Assembly: GCA_910574455.1 (NCBI GenBank)
Contig: CAJSYZ010000003.1
Location: 620,001 to 684,000, forward strand
Length of the DNA stretch: 64,000 nt
From: Trichaptum fuscoviolaceum
Taxonomy: Eukaryota > Basidiomycota > Agaricomycetes > Hymenochaetales > Trichaptaceae
Reading direction: 5' to 3'
A program made the translations under genes and the position numbers. The notes under the pieces were generated by a model. That model did not search any database, had not been told where the DNA came from, and saw nothing but the letters and a program-made list of their open reading frames with translations. This document shows positions 35,405 through 48,200 of the stretch, one piece after another (the first letter of the stretch is position 1; each line of letters begins with the position of its first letter).

Positions 35405-38400
35405 TCACTCTCCCAGCTCTTCCTCGTTCTCGTTCTCCAGTATGGACGTGATTTCCTCAGTGCCATTGAGCGTAGCAGCTCCCGTTCCTATTACAGAAGT
35501 GCTTGGCAGCAGAATCGGATCTGCAGGCGTAGATCCAGGCGCTAGTGGGCTTGGTGATGCAGTCGACGGAGGGTGCTCATCAAGAGGAGGAGGAGGATGG
35601 TCAAGCTGACCAAAGCTATCCGGTTTGACCTCCATCTGTGTCAGAGGCAATTGTTCCACGCCTTCATGAAGGGACGCGGGCTGGCTTGATTGCCGCTGAG
35701 TAGCGTTAATGGATGCGGTGTTGTCTTGGTCTTGGTCAGCGACTTCCGATACTAGACGTAGAGGGTCAATGTTGGCCTGCTCTGCCACCGCGCGATGCTG
35801 TCTCTCCTGAATCTTCCTGCGTGGTTTTTTGCGTTCATCAATCCATGCGGGTCGTACTACATCGAGGAATTTCTTCGTGAGGTCTGGGTAACCCCAAAGA
35901 AATTTGTCGTTTACACGCTTTGCAAATTCTTCATTCTCCATACTGATACATGTTAGTATGTTCTTCATATTACGGTGGACAGGTGCTTACATCTCGGATT
36001 TCCAACCTTTAAGATTGAACATGACCCAATCGGCCGTGTCAGCGTTGAAGGTCGTCAACAGAGCTTCACAAAACTCGTTTTCAGCGTTCTTGGCATGGTT
36101 TTCCGCTTGGGCTTCCTCTGGCCCCTCAGCTTTCTCATGTCTCTCTCTTCCAATAGATTCAATGTCGCCTTCTGCCCTTCCCGCAGGGAAGCATGTGCAT
36201 ATATGCGACCGAACAAAATGACCGAAGGCAGAAAATGCCTTCTTCATCACCAGCCAGCCCTTCTTGATTGGATATATGATGAAGCGGATGATCTTCGAAA
36301 GAAGGTACGGCTTTGGCCGGACACTACCCCAGTATATATCGAAGTTTAGACGAGCTACGCTGTTGTCGATCCCGAATGCCCTTAATGCACAATGTCAGCT
36401 AGATGTTGTGCGACCATTGAGAGAATGTGATTACCAGAAGATGTTTCGTAGCAGGTGTAGCGAGTTCTCCCGATCAAAAGGCCACTTAACCATTTTCCAG
36501 AGGCAAGTTGTGACGTACAACATGGATATCCTTGTCCACTCCATGACTGTCCTTATCCAACCAACCCAGACGGAATCACGTTTGAGCTGGTATATAAACC
36601 AAAGCGTGACTGCCAGCAAGCACATGCCATGCAGTCCTGTGAGGATACTCGTTGCGAAAGAGACGAAATGTGGCTAACCAAAGTCAGTTTCGTGGCAACC
36701 TCAATGTAATTGATGACGCACCTGGAGAGACAGGTATGCAAACAGGTTCAATCCGATTACAAAAGAAATGGCCGCAATAATCAGGAACAGCATGGGTGCT
36801 TTGTCGAACCACATGCGAATGAGCCGAGGAGGTACTCGCGAGTCATAGCTTTAAGATACATCAGTCAACCATTAGCGGATAAACATAGAATGGATCTCGC
36901 ACATCGAAGATTTCCTCCACGTCAGGCCCAGCAAGCTACTCACACCCGAGGATACGCTGAATACCAGTGACAAGAACCAAAATAGGTTAACGACTCCTCT
37001 CAAGGAGTTAGACGGCACTGCATCCGTCTCAGCGTACGTGAACTGGAGCGTAGTCGCTGTCACGCTGGAGAAGAAGGTGGCGATTGTAGTTAAGTTGACA
37101 TATCGTGTCGTATCCCTCTCCATTTGGTCAACAAGGAATTTGGGTAGGGCTGACTTGAGTCAAAGAGAGAACACGACCAGTGCGTCAACTGCACGTACAT
37201 TCCTTTCCGAACATCTTCAATTCTTCCGCCACGTTACCAGAACTGACTCCGGCCGGACTTTCCTCAGGTGGCCTTGCTTCTTTAGGTACAGCGTTCATGC
37301 CAAACATCGTTACCTCCAATTTGGTGAGAAGGTCATCACAAACAAACTTCAGGCATCCACCTAGATCACGGTTATGCCTGTAACCTGGGTTCAAAAATGT
37401 CAGAGAAGTTCCTGTAAGTGGTTAATGCATTGTTATTACCTCGAACCGCGTGTAATGCATTCTTCGTAGTGACGTCAGCTACCGGATGGATATGGGGGTC
37501 TGAAACTCACAGATAAACAATCTACCCATTTTTTGACTTCGCGGAAGTAGAAGGCATGCTTTTGGTGGTACAGGCTCCCGTTAAATCTACTGGCGGCAAA
37601 GTATAGTCCACCGAGAGATGCAATCAACGAGTTTAGGGTTCTATACCAGTCTATAATGGCACTATTAGAGGAGTGAAATATAGGGTACAGCATACCACGT
37701 ACTGTCCGGAGTGGAGCTCACAATACCCTTCAGACACTCAACAAGGCCGACTAGATAAACCTTGACTACTTTTGCGGCTTCAACTACCTCTTTGTCCCCT
37801 CCAACAACACCATAATGTGCGATAAGGTGGTCCAGCTTCCTTGTCAGTAAAGAATGTATTACATCGTAGATTGTCTCCACTTACCTCGGTCCTCATTCTA
37901 TCGCATATACTGAGATGAATCAATAAATTACTTCAGGCAGAAACTGAGACTTGGGAGGGTAAAAGCACCTTTGATGATGTATAGTTTTTCCACTCAGCGC
38001 CACAATCAGGTCTGGCTCTGTTGGGGAACTAGTGGCTCCAGCCGTTTCTATGGGAGGGAAGACACGACTTATGTATACATGACACTGCTCTTCAAAGTTC
38101 TCTATCTTTTGCGACACCAGCCAATCATTCGCAGCTTCGAACCGAGAGAGACTGTCAACAGGATTGTTTCCAGAATCACGAACCGGAACGGCTTACATTT
38201 CTCTTCGAATGTCGTCAGTGCTTCGACAACACCACCCATCGAAATTTCCAAGTCGGTGAATAATTCGTCATGGATGAATCTCAAGCATTTGACATATTTA
38301 CTTTCCCGTGGGAGGCCTGCGCCACACATCATTAGAGATCAAGCTACGCTTGAAAGCCTTTGATCCTTACCAACAATTTTGTTACCACCGTCCTTGTATG

Positions 38401-40055
38401 GTGGCGTTAATTCTTTGCATTTTCCATAGATTCTCTGAACTCACATAAGCGATATTACACCATTGCTTGAGCTTATCAGGATAAAGTGCATCTTCTTCAT
38501 GCGGGCTCCAAGCGACGCCATAAATTGAGTCCCAAAGTCTAAAGAAAGACCCTCTAACTTCGCCCATTGCGATCGGTCTCCCTAAGACTTCATTATTCAT
38601 ACGAAAGCTTCGCCTAAACATTGGGATTACATACCACTGGGAGTCACGTCGAAGGCCCTCTCCAGAGATTGTACAGGTTCAAGCAATCCGTTTCGTAAAA
38701 TTTCTGTAGATCTGATTAACTCTTTGTCGCCCCCAACAATGCGTAAGTGTGAGATGAAGCATCCCAACTATTTTTCGCCGGTCAGAGTATATTTGCTCAA
38801 CAAGGGTCCCGTACGTACCTCCACCTGCATCTTTTCGCACTCGCTTGAATGGAAGACAGTATAAGAGCCAATTTGAAGAGTAAGGCGGAGTGTAGTACCT
38901 TCTGTGCTTCGCACATCTGTCTTTGTACTTGACAATTGTTTCGTCGCTTGGCCAGTCGTCTATGCGTGCGTTTGAGCCGTCACGGCTGCCGTCATTAAAG
39001 ACACGTCATCACGCACCATCGATATCAGTCTCATTCTGCTCCATCTCAATGTTGAGAAGTTCCTGAGTAGTAGGGTCTGCAGCTGCTGGTGAATTGTCAC
39101 CTACGTATTCATTCGGTTCATCTCAGTTGCCATCATGAAAGACACGATGCTCACTCTCAGTTTCGGCATCTAAGCTTTCCGTATCAGTATTGAGAGGTTC
39201 CTGATTAGCAGCGTTTGCTACTTCTGCTGAACCATCGCTTTGACGCCGAGATTCACAAATTTCCTGGGCTGTTTTCGCGTCAGAAAGGATTCACGCATGA
39301 ATTGGAGTCGAGAGAGATTGCCACTCACTCTTTTCTTGATCTGCCTTTCGAAGCATATGGTCTCGCATCTCCTTCACGACAGTGAGGATATCCTTTAACG
39401 TGTCATTCGATACTTGCATCGAATTGACGCCTTGGCACTATCAATATCGCAACAACATAGATTGCTGATAATCACCAACCTATTCCTGGGTCTGAGAAAC
39501 CGCGTCAGCTTTAAATCTGTAAATAGAGGTAAGAAGAGACGAACCAGACATAATGTTCACAGCGAGCAGAAGGATGTGGAGGTGGGAGGAAAGAGACTCG
39601 TCGGCGCTGAAGAGGCTGGACCCTTTATAGCACATGCGAGTACAATGAGGCAGCCAGCGCTAATCAAGATAATTTTAGGCACTGGCATCAGCAATAGAAG
39701 GTCGAATGCAGATAAGCGCTGGTCTGAAAAAGTAGCCAAGGTGCACGAACGTCTCCTCGCATCACCTGTGAGGTCCGAGCGCGAAATCTTCGAGGTGTCT
39801 GGTACCTAGCGACAGGACTCGGAACACAGTACCGCTATAGTGCTTCGGGGTTTCACCCTCACAAGATAATATCCTGACGATGCAAAACGTGTATCGCGTT
39901 GTCAGTCGTAAAGACAGATTAGACATTATCCCAAGAAGACAGTCCCCAAGAGATTTGGATCCAGAGGCGGTGTAGGGTATTAGAGATAGCAAGACTGGAC
40001 AATGCAATAGAAACGGAATGTGGAGAGCGACGATTCGTGCGAGAGAGCGGTACAA
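35405..40055 (-). CDS. Array gene 4: four-helix membrane protein, strongest mosaic
   Basis: The 3' exons are 35405-35942, 35991-36380, 36435-36673, 36722-36848 and about 36900-37150; then the helical-module exons. About 37230-38170 is almost identical to copy 2 (18440-19340). About 38330-38490 is almost identical to copy 1 (11590-11760). About 38820-39110 is almost identical to copy 3 (29610-29880). The fourth-helix exon encodes a short linker (WTRISMLYVTT) instead of the copy 3 repeats. The tail is type I. No premature stop was noticed in the 3' exons. The 5' limit is uncertain; a minus-strand frame continues to 40755 and includes PESWVNLLHER. Confidence 0.66.
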
Positions 40056-40619
40056 GCTTAAGACTCAGGGGAAAGTGTCGACCACGTTCAAGGAGAGTTG
40101 ACCAGCGTCGATATGAGATTTTGACGTGCAGGAAAGCAGGAAGGAGACATGGGGGGTATGACAGATGAGACCGGGCGCTGTGTGGTATGTTAAACGTGGC
40201 AATGGCGAGAAAGACAGAGTTTGATACCAACAGCGGATGTGAAAACATTGCGCATGCTATATCATTGTAACTACCTCTGGTAAGTTCCCTTGATCTTCCG
40301 TAGCAACCGAATGTGCTGTAGCCGCTCGAAATCCGATGTGAAGATGTACTCAGTGTCATAAACGTCCGGTGACCGTACGAGTCCAGAATAGATTGATCTT
40401 TGAAAGGATAGCCATACTTCAGTAGTTGGTAAGGAACGCATGAAAAGGAGGGCGTCAACTGCATTTCTCTTATTTCTTGAACGGTGATGAGCGACGGAGG
40501 AAGAAAAGCGTTGTGGTGCGGGGCTTCCGGGCAATAAACAAATGTATCCGGCAATTTGAATCGGCGACTCGGAAAATAGCCGGTCCGGGTGCGCTTTTCG
40601 TCTACATATTTGCTGCAAC

Positions 40620-42030
40620 GTCTGTGATAATGGCCGGGTCGCCTTGCTACGGATGCTGTGAAGGTGTGCTTAGATAGTGGGTTGTTTTGAGGCTCGGTCG
40701 GTACTGAGTTCCTTTCATGGAGCAAATTCACCCAACTTTCTGGCGACTCCTTCATTCATTCTCAAAGCCTCCTTCCTGCCCTTTCTCAAGCGATCTTCAC
40801 TGCATGCTTTATCCCAATGTGCGACGCAGGCAAGACCACTGGTGCAATTTCGCGTGAATTAGCATCCGAAGGAGGGCAGAGGGGCGAAAACGCAAGATGA
40901 GAAGTTAATGTTGAGCGACATAGCGAGAGAGATTTAGGTACGCACATATGATTCTGGCGTGTCACTCTTTCCACCTTCCACCCTTTGTTCCTTTCTACGT
41001 GTACCCTCCACCGATGTGCGCGAGGGTTTTATACTGTTCCTCTCTTTCAGAATCGCATTCTTCGTCTTGTCATTCCGCAGAATCACGACCGACACTTACT
41101 CCCGCCGAACTCTCGCGTCGCGTAAGAATGCAATTCCTTCGAGCTCGTGTAACCCTTCAAAGCGCTCGTCTCATTCTGCGCATGTGGCGTCGCCGTCTGT
41201 GTAATACTTCGCACATCCCGCCTCTTGCTCGTGCATTATCCTCTATTTGCGCGCCTCAGCTTATCCATCTATAATCTCCAGTCGGATCCACCGCAAAGTG
41301 CTTTATTTGCAGTGTCTCCCTTTACTTTCATTTTCCATACCTTGCTGGGTGCGTACTCTGAGATTTCTGTCCGCTGGGCAACGATAAGTTCGAGTAGGCG
41401 CTCTGAGCTTCGATGAGGCTGGTGTACCGTCACAGGAAAGGCGGTTTGAAGAAGGAAGAAAATATAATTCTAAAGGATGGAGAAGAAAGGAGGAGATGGT
41501 GAGCCTGGAGGGAGAGACTGTCGCCTGATTCTTCCATCAGGCAAACCGCGAAACCAGCTTTGTCCGTATCCTTGCACCAGCATCTCGTACTCGGCTCAGA
41601 CGTCAACACCGGTAACAGAAGGCATTGACTATTGGCTGAGACCTTGCGCGTCGTGTCCTTGTGGCTTCCACATTGTATGTCTTTGTATTTTCCGTGGAGA
41701 TGAAAAGGTGCTTCGCCCGAGCCTGTGTATGTGATTCCTCGCGAAAGCGAGCCCTCAGCATCCGTTCAGCTTCCGGTCTTTGTGAACGTAGTCCAAAGCT
41801 CGCTGTACCTATAAGAGATGCTCGTATGAACAATGAGGGTGCGGAGAGGTGAGAGTCGAAGACGAACTTCGGGGGAAGAAATGCGTGCTCGTCCGGCACT
41901 CGGCAAGTCAAGCGATAGCCGATACTTTGGCAATGGCAACCTCCATTCTTGTCGCTGGCGACTCAGAGAATAACCGGCCCGTCGCGCTGCTTCCCTGTTC
42001 AGCGACTCCTCTTCAGCAATCAACGAGCCG
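40620..42030 (+). other. Module A, unit 4-5 junction
   Basis: This is the third copy of the module at 21901 and 31480. The TATA-like box is changed to GATGAAAAGG near 41698, and a short deletion near 41940 removes part of the frame seen in the other two copies. Open plus-strand pieces are 40948-41274 and 41477-41734. Nothing definite can be assigned. Confidence 0.33.
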
Positions 42031-43807
42031 CACCTTCACTCACGTTTACAAATGCTTTGACTCTCTTTCACCCTGCGATGCAAACAAAGACACTCTTGCA
42101 TCTTCGCGCTAACTACACACCGAAGGGGAGAAAAGCCTCGAAAGAGCGCGATGTGGAAGTTAATGTTATGCGGCATGATGGATAAGATGAGGGTGCGCAC
42201 CGTCATTGAGGAAAGTTGCTTTTAGCTGACGTGTGTATACCGCTTTTTGTGTCCTATCAATATCGACTAACACTTTCTTAACGTCGAGCTGGGAGGCCTG
42301 GAGTGCTAGATCCCAACTTACTTCGTCTCGCCTATTCTGCTTGGCAGAACACCGGGGAATCACTTGCCAATGCTTATCTGCCCTTTTACTTCCGCCACCA
42401 TTCCGTGACGGCATAGCAAAACGTCATTCCCTACGAGCACGCTTCAAAGCAATCACCTTATTCTGTGTATGGGGCGTCGTCCTCCGTACCATCCCTCGCA
42501 AATTCGACCTCTTGCTCGTGTACCATCTGCTATACCCGCCCCGAATTCAAACTAAAAGCGCTTCATTCTATATATCTCCATTCACTTGCAACTCTCCCCT
42601 TCTCTGCCTTTGGCGCGAACCCTGCGACTCATTGTTAATTGGTCGTCGTGAAGCTAGGTTACCCGGTCTGGGAATCGATGAAGATGACATGCCGTCGCTT
42701 GCAGTCGGTTCTTGAGGGAAGGAAGTCTGACATCTAGAGGACAGAGAAGGGATGGAGGTGCTACCCGAGAGAGCTTGGGCAAGCAGGCTGGCGAGGCTGG
42801 GGGTGCTGAATGATCTGAGGTGGAGTAAAATTTGGTGGAGGTACGCAAAGTTTGTCGATGTTAGCTAATACGTAGCATCGGACTGACCTCTCTTCAAACA
42901 CCACTTTCAAACAACAATCATATCCTTAGTCCTCTACCAGTTGTATATATTGTCATCCCACCAATACCGTGATTTTCTCGAGTTGGCGAGGGACACGAAG
43001 GCGAATGTGCAAGTGACGTCATGGTCCACGTCGTCAAGTTGGTCTCTACATTTTCACCTCTTGTCTCAACTATGTTAACCATGGACGCAATCGAGGGATG
43101 TACTGGAATCCATCTATCTCATTCATGCCAAGAAACGTTTAGCGCAATCACGACCGTAGAATATCACTTGCCATTTTACTCGCGCACCTTCGCGATGTTT
43201 GCTCTGAATACTCCGCTTACGCTACCCGATCGTGCGCAATTCTTAAAAGCCATCATCTTTCCTCGCATGCGTGTCGGCATCCTATGTCGACTCAATCCCT
43301 TGCTCGTCAAACTACTACCATACGTCGGTCCATTGAATTCGGATCTCCGGGGCATAGCGTCTTGATCTACGTGTTTTCAGTTGGAAAGGGACAGATGGAC
43401 GCGTTTTCATATGAGATTAAGAAGAGGGGAAAGCATCGGAATTTCAAGAATCCCATAAAAGTCGATTCCTAGCGAGCTAAAGTCTTTACTGTTTGCACCA
43501 TCTCTTCTCGCTCTCCCTCTATCTGCCTTGTTGACCTTACATTCTCAAGCAGCCTTCCTGTGGAGTCCCGCATCAGCTGATAGCGTCGCAATCGGACAAT
43601 GGGTACAGGCAGGCGCATCTTGGCCAGCATACACTCAAGTAAGAAACCTTGTCCGCATCCCCGTACAAAGCATCTAACCTTCGTCTTCACATTCCATGTC
43701 CGGAACCCTACAAAGACCATTGGTATCCCCTGACCCAGATCCGTGCCGAGCTGTCGTTCACTGATACTTCTCGACTTTAATGGAATAACTTAGATTATCT
43801 GGCTATA

Positions 43808-44611
43808 CCTAGACTCGTAGCCAGTCGCAATTTATCTTTGAGGTTGGGAGGTGGATAAATGAAGCGACTGGTAGTACTCGATCAGAGGGAGGCCAGTCAC
43901 CTCATTGTGACCTATAGGTCACAGTGTGCCTGAGTAATAAGCTTAGTGGTGGCAGTTTTCGCCGGGTTTCTTAAGTTGCCGGCAGCTTCCGAGGCCCGGA
44001 CACATCTTTTTGAACCAGACTTGCGGACATTGAAGGCTCTGGAACTCGTTCAAAGCCTGGGTCGACGCTCGGGTGCGGAGAGTCTGATAACTCGAATACA
44101 TTGTAATATGTTTCACTCGCTTTCGAAGGAGTCTCGAATTGTGACAACGCGCTCAAGCTGTTCGGAGTCGCGCAAGCTTCGTTTTTGCATTTTCGCCTTT
44201 TTATTTGCGGATACACTCGTTTCGCATTAAGTTCACCTGGAGTAAAAGGAGTGAATGATATATTCTGATTACGCTCCCCTAATGGGCGCTTCAGCGGTGT
44301 AGAACACTGCATAAATTAACTACAACATAAGTACGACGTCGTGGTATGATGAAGAGGCACGTATAAGCGCGCGTCGCGACTATGACCGGCGCAAATCGCG
44401 TGAGACTTACACACTTCATTTAGTTTACTCTCACGGGCTTCGGGAAAATCCCGAGTCTATTCCTCACATGGACATGCCTCTGTATTTGGACATGCCTCCT
44501 AATACGGATGGATCTCAGGTGACTGTACTACTTCCTGATTGAGTAAATCCAGTCGTTATATTTATCTCCCTACCAACCACCCGATAAATTCACGACTGGT
44601 TCGAGTCTAGG
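43808..44611. mobile_element. 804-bp inverted-repeat DNA transposon (superfamily unassigned)
   Basis: The ends start CCTAGACTCG and finish CGAGTCTAGG, with extended inverted similarity of about 60 bp. Each end also holds a hairpin (CCAGTCG...CGACTGG). A 5-bp duplication CTATA flanks it (43803-43807, 44612-44616). The uninterrupted site is seen in the other units as GGCTATTCCAG. Inside are a 113-codon minus-strand frame (43971-44312, ending RKLPAT) and an open plus-strand stretch of about 70 codons (44330-44541). Both may be remnants of a longer element's genes. No transposase motif is recognised. Confidence 0.8.
43971..44312 (-). CDS. 113-codon frame inside the 804-bp element, unknown
   Basis: This frame runs from a putative start at 44312 to TAA at 43971. 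It is Lys-rich early (KRVYPQIKRRKCKNE) and Ser/Pro-rich later. Its composition is more protein-like than the surrounding non-coding frames. It may be the N-terminal remnant of a transposon protein. No domain is recognised. Confidence 0.3.
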   Translation of the reverse strand: MQCSTPLKRPLGERNQNISFTPFTPGELNAKRVYPQIKRRKCKNEACATPNSLSALSQFETPSKASETYYNVFELSDSPHPSVDPGFERVPEPSMSASLVQKDVSGPRKLPAT

Positions 44612-45279
44612 CTATACCAGTCCTGTACCTAACTCATTAATGCATTGGCATAACAGCCGCTTTGAATTCAAGCTGTGCAAGTAGGCGTCGAAATCAGTGA
44701 GAACCAGCGGTTCGACACAGGATCACAATTAGTAAATCGCACGCCTTGCAGATAAAAAGACAGTAAACAGAACCTCGCGAGCTGACACGATGCATTCGGC
44801 TCCATGACACGAAGGCCCAGTACGAGGAAACATGCGTAAAGCGGGTGATAGACGAGAAAGATGAACACTCCATGAATGACTTCGCAGATGAGGTTGTGCA
44901 GGCGGAAGAGAGCTCGGGGTATGCGCGATCTGGAAGACAGCGAAATTAAAACTCATTGTTCGTCGAAGTAGTTGCAGAGAGGGCGTGTATAGAATGGGAG
45001 TAATATTCAAACCATACGCAAGGCTCAACGGACACGTCAGATATCAATCTGAGTGACGCCATTCAAGAACATTCGGTGGTTCAAAACTTAAATAACTGCA
45101 TTCTGAGCAAATGCCATCTACATAACGCGAGGCGACATTAAAGACATTACTATGAGCAAAGGGGGCAAAGTCCTTTGTACAGCCACTTCTACTTGGCGCC
45201 GTTCTATATGGATATGAACTTTAGAAAGTGAATCTTAATGAATCAACGACTGAACATACCCCTTCTGCAAAATCCGGCA

Positions 45280-48200
45280 TCACTCCCCCAGCTCTTCCTC
45301 GTTCTTGTTCTCCGACGTAGACATGACTTCCTCGGTCTCATTCGGCACAGATGCGTCCAGGTTAATAACGGGAACGTCCGCCGGCGAACTCGGAACAGTA
45401 GGCGTGGGCTCCGGTGCTGCTGTGTTTCGTGATGAAGTCGACGGAGGGTGCTCAAGAGGCGGAGGAGGATGGTCTAGCTGGCCTGAGCTGTCCGGATTGA
45501 TATCCATTTGTGTTGAAGACAAATGTTCCGCGTTTTTATGAATGGAAGCGGGCTGGCTTGATTGGCACGGATTGGATGCGGCGTTGTCTTGGTCTTGGTC
45601 AGCGACTTCTGATCCTAGCGGTAGAGAATCAATGTCGGCTTGCTCTACCACTTCTTCGTACTGTTGCTCCTCCTCAATTTCCCTGTGTGCTTTTTCGCGT
45701 TCATCAATCCATGCGGGTCGTACTACATCGTGGAATTTCTTCCTGAGGTCTGGGTAGCCCCATAGAAATTTCCCGAGAACAAGCTGCGCATTTTGTTCAC
45801 TCTCCATACTAATGTATGTTAGTATGCTCTTTTATGTTAAAGTGGTCAGGTGCTTACATCCAAGTTTTCAAAGTTTTAACGTTGGACATGACCCAATTGG
45901 CCGTGTCATTGTTGAAGGTTGTCAGCAGAGCTTCACGAAACACGTTTTCAGCATTCTTGGCAAGGTTTTCCGCTTGGGTTTCCTCCGGCCCCTCAGCTTT
46001 CTCATGTGTCTCTTCTCCTCCAGATTCAATGTCGCCTTCTGTCCTTCCCACAAGGAAACATACGCATATATGCACCCGGACAAAATGACCAAACTCAGAA
46101 AATGCCTTCTTTGTCATCAGCCAGCCCTTCTTGATCGCTCTTACGATGTGGCGGACGAGCCTTGAAAGAAGGTACGGATTTGGCCAGTCAAGTCTCCATT
46201 TTATGCGGTAGTTTAGACGTGCTACGACGCTGTTGATATCGAATGCCCTATATGTACAATGTCAGCTGGGTCTTGTGCGATCATTGAGAGAATAGAAGTA
46301 CCAGAAGATGTTTCGTAGCAGGTGTAGCCAGTTCGCCCAATCAAAGGGCCACTTTACCATCTTCCAAATGCATGATGTGATGTACAACAAGGATACAATT
46401 ATCCACCCCATGGCTGTCCTTATCCACTTCATGACTGTCCTTATCCAACCAGCCCAGGCGGAATCATGCTTTAGATGATATACAAACCAGACCGTAACTG
46501 CCAGTAAACACATGCCGTGCAGTCCCGTGAGGATATTCGTTGCGAGGGATACAAAGCTTGGCTTAAGAGAAGTCAGTACTGTATGCCTTAGGATAATTAA
46601 CACGTACCTGGAGAGACAGATACGCGAAAAGGTTCAATCCAAGGACAAACGCAACAGCCGCAATGATCAGGAACAGCATGGGTGCTTTGTCGAACCACAT
46701 GAGAATAAGCCAAGGAGGTACACGCGAGTCATAGCTTTAAGATACATCAGTTAACCATCGGCAGAATAAAGATAGAATAGACCACGCACATCGACGACTT
46801 CCTCCACGTCAAGCCCAGCAAGCTACTCACACCTGACGATACGCTAAAGACTAACGACATGAACCAAAAAAGGTTGACTACTCCTCTCAAGGAATTCGAC
46901 GGCACGGCATCGGTCTCAGCGTACGTGAATTGGAGCGTAGTCGCTGTCACGCTGGAGAAGAAGGTGGCGATCGTAGTTAAGTTGACATATCGTGTCGTAT
47001 CCCTCTCCATCTGGTCAACAAGGAACTTCGGTAGCGCTGATTTGCCTCAGAGAGAGTACACAATCAGAGTGACAACGACACTTACACTCCTTTCCGAACA
47101 TCTTTAGTTCTTCCGCCACGCTACCAGAACTGACACCTGCCGGACTTTCTGCAGGCACCTTTGCTCCTTTAGGCACAGCACTAATGCCGAACATTGCCAT
47201 CTCCAGGCCGGTGAGAAGGTCATTACAGACAAACGTCAGGCATCCATCTAGATCACCACTACGCCTGTAACCTGGGCTCAAAAGTGTCAGAGAAGTCACT
47301 TAGCTAGCTATTGCATTGTTATTACCACGAGCCGTGGACAATCCACTCTTTGTATTGCATCAGTTGCCACCGGTATGAAGGAAGGAGTTTTGAGACTCAC
47401 AGATAAGCAATCTACCCATTTTTTGACTTCACGAAAGTAGAATGCATGCTTTTGATGGTACAGGCTTGCGTTAAACCTCCTGGCGGCAAAGTATAGCCCA
47501 CCGAGAGATGCTATCAGAAAGTTCACGTTTCTATACCATTCTATAAGGTTACTATTAGAGGAGTGAAATATAGTCTACAGGATACCACGTACCATCTGGA
47601 GTGGAGCCCTGAACACCCTTTAAACGCTCAACAAGGCCAACTAGATAGATCTTCACTATTTTAGCGGCTTCAACGACCTCCGTGTCCCCTCCAACAACAC
47701 CATAATGTGCGATAAGGTGGTCCAACTACTTCACGTGTAAGAAATGTATTACACCGGAGATTGTCTCCACGTACCTCGGTCCTCATTCTATCGCATATAC
47801 TGAAATGAACCAATTAATTCAGGTACACACTGAAACATGGGGAGATAAAAACACCTTTGGTGATGTATAAGTCTTCCACTCAGCGCCGCAATCGAGTCTG
47901 GCTCTCTTGCGGAACTAGTGGCTCCAGCCGTTTTTATAAGCGGGAAGACACGGCGTATGTATTTATTACACTGCCGCTTAAAATCCTCCATCTTCTGCGT
48001 CGCCAGCCAATTGTTCGCGACTTCGAACCGAACGAGACTATCAACAGTATCCTTTTCTAAAATCACGACCGTGGAACGGCTTACATTTCTCTTCGTACGT
48101 CATCAGTGCTTCGACGACATCCCCCATCGCCGTTTCCAAGTCGGAGAATAATTCATCGTGGAAGAATTCCAAGCATTCGACATATTTACTTCCCCGTACG

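Larger units (their letters stand above)
42031..44680 (+). pseudogene. Module B, copy 5, interrupted by a transposon
   Basis: A plus-strand frame at 42233-42715 (160 codons) joins the first two conserved pieces of the module and is open only in this copy. The terminal exon equivalent (42960-43110) is frameshifted and has lost the VLESL ending. The downstream part is split at 43807/44612 by an 804-bp inverted-repeat element. The function is unknown. Confidence 0.35.

Noticed and set aside
39919..40755. 278-codon minus-strand open frame
   Set aside because: It is long, but the composition (Ser, Arg, Leu, His, Pro) and its frame breaks in the other copies suggest chance openness over most of its length. 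Only the PESWV part near 40755 is considered as a possible exon.
43808..44611. Assignment of the 804-bp element to hAT
   Set aside because: The duplication is 5 bp, not 8, and the ends do not follow the TARNG pattern of the two hAT copies here.
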